DNA of 64,000 nucleotides from contig PAFU01000007.1 of the NCBI GenBank assembly GCA_002704225.1, positions 1-64,000 of the forward strand, given 5' to 3'. Made by a program: the position numbers and the translations under genes. The notes under the pieces were generated by a model, which saw nothing but the letters and a program-made list of their open reading frames with translations, was not told where the DNA came from and searched no databases. The stretch is from Gammaproteobacteria bacterium (GTDB lineage Bacteria; Pseudomonadota; Gammaproteobacteria; Pseudomonadales; Azotimanducaceae). Shown here in pieces: positions 7,355 through 14,318 of the stretch. Position 1 is the stretch's first letter. Each line of letters opens with the position of its first letter.

Positions 7355-7582
7355 GTGCTCAGGGCTTTTTCCGCCGTCGTGCTCCTGTTGAGCGCGACGA
7401 TTGGCCATACCTTGTTTAACGTGCCCGTTTCGGACGTCGGGGACGAGCCAGCGGTTGGTTATACGTCTTACCAAACCAAGTCGCCCGCAGGCGATAAAAT
7501 CATCAATGGCCAAAGGATGGTGGGATTAGGCTTGGAGTTTTTCATCAACAACCGCTGGGAGAATGGTCCGGATGACCGGTAG
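7355..7582 (+). CDS. hypothetical small exported or membrane protein
   Basis: Frame from GTG 7355 (open further upstream to 7226), about 75 residues. A hydrophobic start (LRAFSAVVLLLSATIGHTLF) could be a signal peptide or anchor; the rest is polar with no motif I recognise. No good ribosome-binding site is seen. It lies 36 bases upstream of a better-supported hypothetical gene and may be co-transcribed with it. Confidence 0.4.
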   Translation: MLRAFSAVVLLLSATIGHTLFNVPVSDVGDEPAVGYTSYQTKSPAGDKIINGQRMVGLGLEFFINNRWENGPDDR

Positions 7583-7618
7583 TCAACGCGGTTTAGCAAC
7601 TTCTCAAAGGAGTGTTCT

Positions 7619-7945
7619 ATGGACTTTTTGCCTTACGCAGTGACCACGGATACCGGTGATACATTCGATATCGAATTTCCGCTGAGCGCTCACACCGAAG
7701 ACAGTGTTCGTGTACACCAGCTATTAACGACCCTGATGAACGCCCTCGCCAGCGACCTGAAAGTTCTTGGTGAGACGTCCAATGGTGACATCCTGCAGGC
7801 GGTGAGCATGGCATTGGCGATACGTGCGCGGATGGTGCATGCCCCGGAACCGACGATGCGAGGTATCGTCGGCGATTTAACGAATACCGCCCTACAAGCC
7901 TGCTACGACGCCGACCGAAAAAGTGAGCCTGCCGGTCACGGATAA
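7619..7945 (+). CDS. hypothetical protein
   Basis: 108 residues with a clear start: CAAAGGAGTGTTCT precedes the ATG. The sequence is soluble and acidic, with a helical middle (VHQLLTTLMNALASDLKVLG) and a C-terminal helix containing one Cys. It may belong to a small uncharacterised family, but none is recognised. Its 3' end converges on the membrane-protein gene at 8027. Confidence 0.6.
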   Translation: MDFLPYAVTTDTGDTFDIEFPLSAHTEDSVRVHQLLTTLMNALASDLKVLGETSNGDILQAVSMALAIRARMVHAPEPTMRGIVGDLTNTALQACYDADRKSEPAGHG

Positions 7946-8026
7946 TGCGGGCACTAGGCCATTGTTGGGACCTCGAAACCTCCAGCTGTCCAGTGAACTC
8001 GTGGTGTTCCGATGGAGCCTCGCTCA

Positions 8027-8446
8027 TTAGCCAGTTAACGTGCGCACTAAGTCCATCATCACGGCGGTTGCGCTGATTGAGCTACCGATCATGATTGCCC
8101 GATCGCCCCACTGCACCCCCACAAACACCCAGCCGGCGGCGCTGATGACGTAGGCGACTTGACCCTGCATGCCAAGGCCCGCAGACATCAAAAAAATTCC
8201 GCTGACCGAAAGAAAGGTAGCTGCCCATTTGACATACCAGTCGATGGTGCCGACGGGTGTAGTCGATTTTAGATCTTCGTTTTCGGCCTGCAGTTCACGA
8301 AGGTCATCGATCAGGCGTTTTTTCTCGGCGGCTAATTCCACTGCCAGCTGGCCGGCCCGGCTGCTTCTGACCGGCGGCGCAGCATATTGTTCTGCAATGT
8401 ATGCAACATCGGGATTCAGGTCTGTTTCTCTTGGGCTCATTGGCAT
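8027..8446 (-). CDS. membrane protein with N-terminal coiled coil
   Basis: 139 residues. The N-terminal half has a heptad-like segment (LAVELAAEKKRLIDDLRELQ, residues about 34-53). The C-terminal half has about two to three hydrophobic helices starting with WYVKWAATFLSVSGIFLM and ending with DRAIMIGSSISA. The 'YVKW...W.DRAI' pattern resembles small DUF6552-type membrane proteins; this is a tentative recollection. An alternative start is the Met at residue 3. No partner gene in the window suggests a role. Confidence 0.6.
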   Translation of the reverse strand: MPMSPRETDLNPDVAYIAEQYAAPPVRSSRAGQLAVELAAEKKRLIDDLRELQAENEDLKSTTPVGTIDWYVKWAATFLSVSGIFLMSAGLGMQGQVAYVISAAGWVFVGVQWGDRAIMIGSSISATAVMMDLVRTLTG

Positions 8447-8854
8447 ACCCCGTCGACTAAAATTTAACGTTGGACACGTGTCACAAGTTCGGCGAATTCG
8501 CTTGCTGAAATTATGAAAAGTCGCGGCATCATCCTCTCTTTTTTTGCCCAGTCAATATCTTTTTGCGCGTTAAAAAAACTAATTAAAACAACAGGTTAAA
8601 TTAATCTTAGGGGCCTAAAAGATTCCTCAAAAAATCCGCCGTTGGGCGCGCAATTTGACCGTTCAATCTTCAGGCCTCGAAGGAATTTTGCGGATTTGCC
8701 GCGTCATGCCGCGCGTGGATGCATCCGCTTCCGCTTGAAAAAGCTGATTCCGGGGGGTGTTTCGCGAACAGGTGTCGTTAGTGCCGGTTAACTCGGGCGA
8801 GATTTGCTTTGCCTATGAAACTTTAGAAGACGAATCATTTGCGTGTTGGGCGTC
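8447..8854. other. 408-base non-coding stretch
   Basis: Lies between the start of the membrane-protein gene (minus strand) and the end of the Gfo/Idh/MocA gene (minus strand). The middle (about 8515-8635) is AT-rich, with poly-A and poly-T runs (AAAAAAACTAATTAAAACAA), and probably holds the promoter of the membrane-protein gene. No convincing -35/-10 pair, hairpin or RNA gene was recognised. Short ORFs here are shadows. Confidence 0.4.
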
Positions 8855-9853
8855 TTATTCGGTCTCGTTTGGGTATGTGAGGCCCCACTGTCGTCGAATG
8901 GTATCCATCGTCCCCATCAGCGATTCGCTATCGCGAAGCGGCATGATCTCGCTTTCTGTTTTGCCATCGCGCAAACAATCGACCACCTCTTGGGCCTCGA
9001 ACTGATAGCCGTTGCCCGCATAGGGCAGGTGGATGCTTTCCGGCTCCATTTCATTGCGATACAGCACCATTTCCTTGGCACGCCAAAACTGCTTGGGTAA
9101 ATGAATGCGGCCGTCTGTGCCATAGACCCAAGCACTCATCGATGTTTGGGTGCGTAGTGCCGACGCAAGAACGCTGAGTTCGCCTCCCTCATGTTTCAAG
9201 ACATAGGCAGATTGTTCATCGACTCCTGTCGTGCCGATATTCGCCAGGCTAGTGATTTCCGTGGGCGCGCCGAGCAGCAGAGCGGAAAATGCCAACGGGT
9301 AGATGCCAAGATCGAGTAGCGCGCCGCCTGCAAGCTCAGGATTGAATAGACGGCTGTGTGGGTTTCGGGGGGCGCGAAAACCAAAGTCTGCCTGAATCAT
9401 CCGTACTTGCCCAATTTCACCGGCGTCGACCCTGCGCCGTAGTTCGATAATGAGAGGAATAAAGCGCATCCACATGGCTTCCATCAAAAACAGCCCGTTG
9501 TGTTTGGCCAGTGCCACCATCTGTTCGGTTTGGGTGCTGTTCAGGGCGAAGGGTTTCTCGCACAACACATGTTTGCCCGCGCCAAGGCACAGCATCGTGT
9601 GCTCAAAGTGGGCGGTGTGAGGGCTGGCGATATACACCACGTCAACGTCCGGATCGGCAGCCAATTCGGCGTAGCTGGCAAAAGCACGGCCTACGTCATG
9701 GGTCTGAGCAAAGTCATCGGCACTCGTTTGGCTGCGGGAGCCCACGGCAAACAGTGTGGCATCAGTGACCTGTCGAAGCGCTGTGGCAAAGGCCGCGGCG
9801 ATGGCGCCGGTGCCAAGAATGCCCCAGCGGATGGGGCGATTAATTGGTCGCAT
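8855..9853 (-). CDS. Gfo/Idh/MocA-family NAD(P)-dependent oxidoreductase
   Basis: 332 residues. The N-terminal Rossmann domain has GILGTGAIAAAFATAL (about 11-26), and the sugar-dehydrogenase hallmark CEKPFALN (Lys-Pro, about residue 100) is present. The C-terminal part (from about 130) is the alpha/beta domain that forms the tetramer and substrate site. The family oxidises or reduces sugars, inositols or trans-dihydrodiols using NAD(P)H. The sequence is closest in style to dihydrodiol-dehydrogenase-like members, but the substrate cannot be named. The start at 9853 has AGGAACC upstream. It is divergent from the nitroreductase gene. Confidence 0.88.
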   Translation of the reverse strand: MRPINRPIRWGILGTGAIAAAFATALRQVTDATLFAVGSRSQTSADDFAQTHDVGRAFASYAELAADPDVDVVYIASPHTAHFEHTMLCLGAGKHVLCEKPFALNSTQTEQMVALAKHNGLFLMEAMWMRFIPLIIELRRRVDAGEIGQVRMIQADFGFRAPRNPHSRLFNPELAGGALLDLGIYPLAFSALLLGAPTEITSLANIGTTGVDEQSAYVLKHEGGELSVLASALRTQTSMSAWVYGTDGRIHLPKQFWRAKEMVLYRNEMEPESIHLPYAGNGYQFEAQEVVDCLRDGKTESEIMPLRDSESLMGTMDTIRRQWGLTYPNETE

Positions 9854-9930
9854 GTGGATGGTTCCTAGGTCATGAGCGTCATCGGCAAAGAATGTTAATC
9901 TTAGGGGTTAACGTAGTATTGAGAAGTAAT

Positions 9931-10605
9931 ATGTCGCAAATGTCATTTGAAGATGCTGTCAGGTCTCGCCGTTCGGTTCGTGGGTTCCTTGATCGTCCAG
10001 TACCGCAAGACGTCATGGAAAAGGTGTTCGACATTGCGCGTTGGTCTCCTTCAGGCACGAATATGCAGCCTTGGCAGACCTTTGTCGCCTCTGGTGAGTT
10101 GCGTGACACACTGCGAGAACAAATGATGGCTCGTGTGCAATCTAAGGTTGCGCCAGATCAGGACCATAAAGACCCCAAGCGAAGTATTGGCCAAATTTAT
10201 AAGGATCGCCGGCGTGAGTGCGCGGCGGTTTTGTATCGGTCCATGGGTATCGATTGGGAAGACAAACCCGCGCGGGCAGCGGCGAGTTTTCGGAACTTTG
10301 AATTGTTTGACGCACCCCACGTGGCCTTTCTGTGTATGGATGAAGGCTTCGGCCTGGGGAGCGCCTGGGACGTTGGTATGTATGCCCAGACGTTGATGTT
10401 GGCAATGACGGCCAACGGTTTGGCTTCTTGTGCCCAGGGAACCATGGGCCACCACCCCGATCTCGTCAGAGAGGCCTTTGGTTTGGGGCCAGAAGTGAAG
10501 GTGCTGTTTGGTATCAGTTTTGGATACGAAGATCCTACGATGCGGGTGAATAAAGCGCACACAGAGCGCGCCTCGCTGACGGAAACGGTCACCTTTAGGA
10601 GCTAA
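9931..10605 (+). CDS. nitroreductase-family FMN oxidoreductase
   Basis: 224 residues. The FMN-binding N-terminal signature SRRSVRGFLDRPVPQDV and ARWSPSGTNMQPWQTF (residues about 12-50) is diagnostic for nitroreductases, homodimeric NAD(P)H enzymes reducing nitroaromatics, quinones or other electrophiles. The C-terminal part has the usual GLASCAQGTMGHHPDLVR and FGISFGYED stretches. ATG 9931 is chosen over upstream in-frame ATGs because the family begins just before 'SFEDAVRSRRSVR'. It converges with a TetR gene 20 bases away. Natural substrate unknown. Confidence 0.9.
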   Translation: MSQMSFEDAVRSRRSVRGFLDRPVPQDVMEKVFDIARWSPSGTNMQPWQTFVASGELRDTLREQMMARVQSKVAPDQDHKDPKRSIGQIYKDRRRECAAVLYRSMGIDWEDKPARAAASFRNFELFDAPHVAFLCMDEGFGLGSAWDVGMYAQTLMLAMTANGLASCAQGTMGHHPDLVREAFGLGPEVKVLFGISFGYEDPTMRVNKAHTERASLTETVTFRS

Positions 10606-10624
10606 ATGCGGTTAAATGGATCGT

Positions 10625-11212
10625 TCAGCCCGTTAATCCGTCGAGAAAGGATTGGATTAACAGCCGCAGGTTCTGTCTTTTTGCGCTTAAGTCATCGCCT
10701 TCAAACAGAGCAATGCCCGACGTGCTTTGCACTAGTATGGTAGCGATCACGCTCGCTGGAGGAGTGCCGGCTTTCGGCGTGAATTCGCCGGATGCTGTTG
10801 CGTCCTCAATCATCGTTACGATGAGCTCTTCAAAAGGAGTTTTTTCGAATCTGGCGGTGTTCTCAGCGCGCAGTTGAAGCAGCTCGTAAGTGTAAGGAGA
10901 TTGTATATTTGTTACGGAGAGCCATGCTGTTTGCCTCGTATCGAATGTGGCAATCAAGCGCGCAGCAAACGGCGCACGTGGGTTCAATTCATCGACGGCT
11001 CGTTGAGCTTGTTGAGAAATGAACCTTTCCAATAACTTGATGACTGCATGAAACACCTCCATTTTATTGCCGAAGTAGGTGTAGAGCGAGGCGCGGGAGA
11101 TGCCTGCGGCTTTTGCGATGCCTTGCATCGAGGCGCCTGCAAATCCGTACGCCATAAACTGACCGCCTGCTGCCTCTAAAATCTGATTGCGACGTTCCTC
11201 TCTCGATAGCAC
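10625..11212 (-). CDS. TetR/AcrR-family transcriptional regulator
   Basis: 195 residues from GTG 11212, which has GGAGAG upstream; an ATG at 11305 would add 31 residues overlapping the upstream dipeptidase gene. The N-terminal HTH (EERRNQILEAAGGQFMAYGF, then IAKAAGISRASLYTYFGNK) is a textbook TetR DNA-binding domain. The C-terminal helical domain would bind an unknown ligand. It lies just downstream of the M19 dipeptidase on the same strand and convergent with the nitroreductase. Its target could be either neighbour. Confidence 0.9.
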   Translation of the reverse strand: MLSREERRNQILEAAGGQFMAYGFAGASMQGIAKAAGISRASLYTYFGNKMEVFHAVIKLLERFISQQAQRAVDELNPRAPFAARLIATFDTRQTAWLSVTNIQSPYTYELLQLRAENTARFEKTPFEELIVTMIEDATASGEFTPKAGTPPASVIATILVQSTSGIALFEGDDLSAKRQNLRLLIQSFLDGLTG

Positions 11213-11277
11213 ACAGCTCTCCGGCCTCTCATAGATTGGCGAGGGTGGCAGAGAGTGCCGTAAAAACCAATCGCTGA

Positions 11278-12525
11278 TTACTCTTGGCGCGCAGATTGTT
11301 GCCAAACGCGTAAAAAATTACCGCCCCAGATTTTAGCGACATCGCTTTTGCTGTAGCCGCGATCAAGTAACCCGGCAGTTACGTTGAGTGCGTCACTGGC
11401 ATCCACAAAGCCCTCAATGCCACTGCCGTGATTAAAGTCGGTCCCAATGCCAACATGGTCGACACCAATGCGCTGGGCAATGTAATCGACATGATCCAGC
11501 ATGTCGCTGAGAGTAATGTCGTTGAGGAGCTCGCTGACGTTGGTGAGAAACGCTGTTTTCACCGCCGGGTCCTGTATTTCCCAATACAGCTCGAAGGGAT
11601 ACAGATAATCTTCGTCAATACCGGCAGTACGTCGTGCCGCTCGAATTGCGCGATCAAGCTGAGGATTTGCAGAGTCAAACAGATAGCCTCGAAAAGGCGC
11701 GACGTGTATCACGCCACCGGTCGCGCCGATGCGATCAATTTCTTCGTCACTGAGATTTCGGCTAACTGCTGTAAGCGCCTGCACGTTGGAGTGGCTAGCG
11801 ATAACCGGTGATGTGGATACTTCCATCGCTTGCAATGCCGCTTGGCGAGACAACTGGGCGATGTCCACAATCCCGCCCAGCGCGTTGATGCGCTGAATGG
11901 CAGCGACGCCCAGGTCAGACAGGCCACCATGCTCGGCATCAGGTTCTCGGCTGCCGGTGGCGGCGTTAAACAGCGGTCGAGAGGAATCTGCATAGTCGTT
12001 GTGGCCCATGTGTGTGAGAGCGAAGACGCGAACGCCCGCGCCGTAGAGCTCGTCCAGGTAAGCCGCATCGGAGCCTAAGATCAGCGCATTTTGCATGCCC
12101 AATATCAATGCCAGTTGATCTTGGGCGTGGGCATCCTTCAGGGCGCGAGGGTCAGTTGCAAGAATGATGTTGTCCGCTGAATCGGCCACAAGTGTCTGCA
12201 CTGCAGCAAGTTCGGTTTCGGCAATTCGTCGGGCTTCAGCGTAGCCCTCTGCTGTTCTGGGTTTCGGGCCGACGGCAATCGACATCACGACGGCATCCAG
12301 CCCGCCTGAGCGCATCTTCTCAGGTGACACCTTGGATAGGCCATCGGAGCCCACGTAGCTGGAAGGTTGACCGGGTAGCTCGATGTCCGCGTGGGCATCA
12401 ATAGTGATAGCGTCTCGGTGTATCGACTGTGCATCAGACATCATTGGCGGACTTGATTCGGAACAAGCACTGAGCAGCAAAAGCGCCAATGAGGTTGTGA
12501 TCAAACTTGCAAAGGTGGGGGACAT
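11278..12525 (-). CDS. membrane dipeptidase (peptidase M19) lipoprotein
   Basis: 415 residues from ATG 12525 (a TTG at 12537 is possible but less well placed). The N-terminus has a lipoprotein signal (SLALLLLSAC), with Cys about residue 21 the likely lipidated residue, so the enzyme is probably anchored to the outer membrane. M19 zinc dipeptidase elements follow: DAHADI (first metal ligands, about residue 43), HMGHNDYADS, IASHSNVQA and GIGTDFNHG near the C-terminus. Members hydrolyse dipeptides, including D-containing ones. The 3' end overlaps the longest possible reading of the TetR gene. Confidence 0.9.
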   Translation of the reverse strand: MSPTFASLITTSLALLLLSACSESSPPMMSDAQSIHRDAITIDAHADIELPGQPSSYVGSDGLSKVSPEKMRSGGLDAVVMSIAVGPKPRTAEGYAEARRIAETELAAVQTLVADSADNIILATDPRALKDAHAQDQLALILGMQNALILGSDAAYLDELYGAGVRVFALTHMGHNDYADSSRPLFNAATGSREPDAEHGGLSDLGVAAIQRINALGGIVDIAQLSRQAALQAMEVSTSPVIASHSNVQALTAVSRNLSDEEIDRIGATGGVIHVAPFRGYLFDSANPQLDRAIRAARRTAGIDEDYLYPFELYWEIQDPAVKTAFLTNVSELLNDITLSDMLDHVDYIAQRIGVDHVGIGTDFNHGSGIEGFVDASDALNVTAGLLDRGYSKSDVAKIWGGNFLRVWQQSARQE

Positions 12526-12626
12526 GGCGTTATCCAAATAGGTGTTTCAGCGCACTCTAGAGAGGGTGGTGCCCAGCGTAAACGGTTTTGTCTGCGCTAA
12601 ACTACGCTGCACTGGATTTTGCAGAT

Positions 12627-13319
12627 CTAGAAAAGCCACCCCCAAAGGGTGTTGTTGGTGCTCAGCGTGATAAAGCCAGCGCTGGCAAGAAAGGGGCCAA
12701 AGGGTAGCGGTTGCTGCGAGTCCATGTGTTTGGCAATCACTAAGATCAGACCGGCGCAAAGGCCGCCGATTGCGGCAAGGAAGATGACGGTGGGCAATGC
12801 TTGCCAGCCCAGCCAAGCGCCAATGGCTGCCGTTAGTTTGAAGTCGCCGTAGCCCAGACCTTCTTTGCCGCGGAGCAGTTTGAACAGCCAATAGATGCTC
12901 CAGAGTGACATGTAGCCCAGTACCGCTCCGATCACGGCGTCTTGCAGGGCGGCGAAATAATCCCAGCAATTGGTCAGTAATCCGGCCCAAAGCAGCGGCA
13001 GCGTCAGTATGTCCGGCAACACGAAGTGCCTGAGGTCGATCAGTGACAACGCCAGCAGCGTGATGCCGAATACAGTGGCAAAGATCGTTTTGTTGGTCAG
13101 GCCAAGCGTCAGAATCAATAGGATGACGATGCCTGCTCCAATGAACAGTGCGCCCAGTGTTTCAGCAAGGTGATATGTGTCGCGAGGACGAGTAGGTTCC
13201 TCTGGCTCCCAGAGCGGCTCGGATATGCGATCAGCGGCTAAAACAGCCAGATAGCCCAAGCCAGATCCGGCCAATGCGGCAATGGTCAGCAGGCTTAGTG
13301 TGATTTCAAAGTCGAGCAT
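12627..13319 (-). CDS. prepilin peptidase, A24 family, short form
   Basis: 230 residues, shorter than the roughly 290 of PilD/GspO. It is an integral membrane aspartyl protease with about seven hydrophobic helices. Both catalytic Asp are in place: Asp95 in SLIDLRHFVLPD and Asp159 in the GYGDFKL (GxGD) motif. The N-terminal cytoplasmic methyltransferase region with its four-Cys zinc site is missing; only a short loop (residues about 31-50) remains. It would therefore cleave leader peptides but probably not N-methylate. No pilin or secretion genes are adjacent. Confidence 0.85.
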   Translation of the reverse strand: MLDFEITLSLLTIAALAGSGLGYLAVLAADRISEPLWEPEEPTRPRDTYHLAETLGALFIGAGIVILLILTLGLTNKTIFATVFGITLLALSLIDLRHFVLPDILTLPLLWAGLLTNCWDYFAALQDAVIGAVLGYMSLWSIYWLFKLLRGKEGLGYGDFKLTAAIGAWLGWQALPTVIFLAAIGGLCAGLILVIAKHMDSQQPLPFGPFLASAGFITLSTNNTLWGWLF

Positions 13320-13362
13320 TCAGCGTGGTTCGCCCCCAAGAGCACGCCGGACCATTGGCCGG

Positions 13363-13881
13363 TTACGTGTTTGTATTATTGTTACTGGGCTGGTTGGTGT
13401 TGGCCATGGCAGGTTCGTCAGCAATACCGACGTGTAGCATGGGCGATGCGTCAATGTGTTCAGCATTCATCATCGAGGCCACCCGCTGCAGCGAAGCAAC
13501 AATCATGGATTTCTCCCACTCCTCGAGTTTGTCAAACGCCGCACTGAACACATCCTGCAGAGGCTTAGGGGCCTGCACGATCATCGCCTCGCCTTGTGGT
13601 GTCAGTGTGGCATGAACCACACGTTTATCCATGGTGCTGCGATGCCTTGCCACCAAGCCTCGGCTTTCCAGTCGATCCAAAATGCTGGTGACCGTTGCCT
13701 GGCTGAGGCTGACATGGGTCGATAGTCGAGAAATGGCCACGGCCCCCATCTCTTGGATTGCTTGTAAAACCAGTAATTGGGGTGCGGTCAGTCCAGATTT
13801 TTTGCTCAGCTGTCGTGAGTATAGATCCGTGGCTCGAATAATCTTGCGTATCGTGATCAGTACGTCTACTTCCTGGCTCAT
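13363..13881 (-). CDS. MarR-family transcriptional regulator
   Basis: 172 residues from ATG 13881 (GAGGAAAAC upstream); the frame is open further upstream but that part is not protein-like. The winged-helix core is clear: LTAPQLLVLQAIQEMGAVAI, then SLSQATVTSILDRLESRGLV and the wing with RHRSTMDKRVVHATLT. The C-terminal tail is unusually Asn/Thr-rich. It is divergent from the TonB-dependent receptor gene across a 437-base intergenic region and could control it; this is inference from position only. Confidence 0.88.
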   Translation of the reverse strand: MSQEVDVLITIRKIIRATDLYSRQLSKKSGLTAPQLLVLQAIQEMGAVAISRLSTHVSLSQATVTSILDRLESRGLVARHRSTMDKRVVHATLTPQGEAMIVQAPKPLQDVFSAAFDKLEEWEKSMIVASLQRVASMMNAEHIDASPMLHVGIADEPAMANTNQPSNNNTNT

Positions 13882-14318
13882 GATTATTGTTTTCCTCGGT
13901 AGTGATTGCCGCGGTGCAGTAGCCACCTCGGTTCGCGTCAAACGGGTGCCCTTGGGTCCATGCTGGCGGGCGCATCTTAATCCATCAACCGAAGGCGGCG
14001 CCACGGTTCGCCTGATGCGTATTCTGATGCGAGCGAAGCTTTCCCAGAGTGAACAACAGTCTGAATGCTTAGTGCGCGAAATAAAAGTGGTTGACGGCTC
14101 GTGATGCTGGTTCGCGAGCGCCTCTCGAAGAATAGACCTTTTCCAGACAATTAAGCCTTTTTGACTCAGATTGCTGTATAATTTTGCGCAACACTGGAGG
14201 GCGGGCCTAAATAATTTCATTCGTTTGCAAAATATTTGGCCCAAAAGTAATGGCGACGATCGCCTACCGGTACTGAGAAATGGCACGCATAACCGTGTCA
14301 TCACTAAAAGGAGAGTCT
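13882..14318. other. 437-base divergent intergenic region between marR-type and TonB-receptor genes
   Basis: Contains the promoters of two divergent genes. A perfect TATAAT lies at 14177-14182 on the plus strand, about 140 bases before the receptor start. TTGACT lies at 14161, only 10 bases away, too close to be its -35 partner. Just before the receptor start is a good ribosome-binding site (AAAAGGAGAGTCT). No clear MarR palindrome or riboswitch was recognised. Long in-frame extensions into this region are considered spurious. Confidence 0.45.

Noticed and set aside
14161..14182. TTGACT...TATAAT as a sigma70 promoter pair
   Set aside because: The spacing is only 10 bases, too short for -35/-10 pairing. 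Only the TATAAT was kept as a candidate.
13882..14304. N-terminal extension of the MarR gene
   Set aside because: The sequence upstream of ATG 13881 is not protein-like and crosses the probable promoter of the TonB receptor. The MarR fold starts right after 13881.
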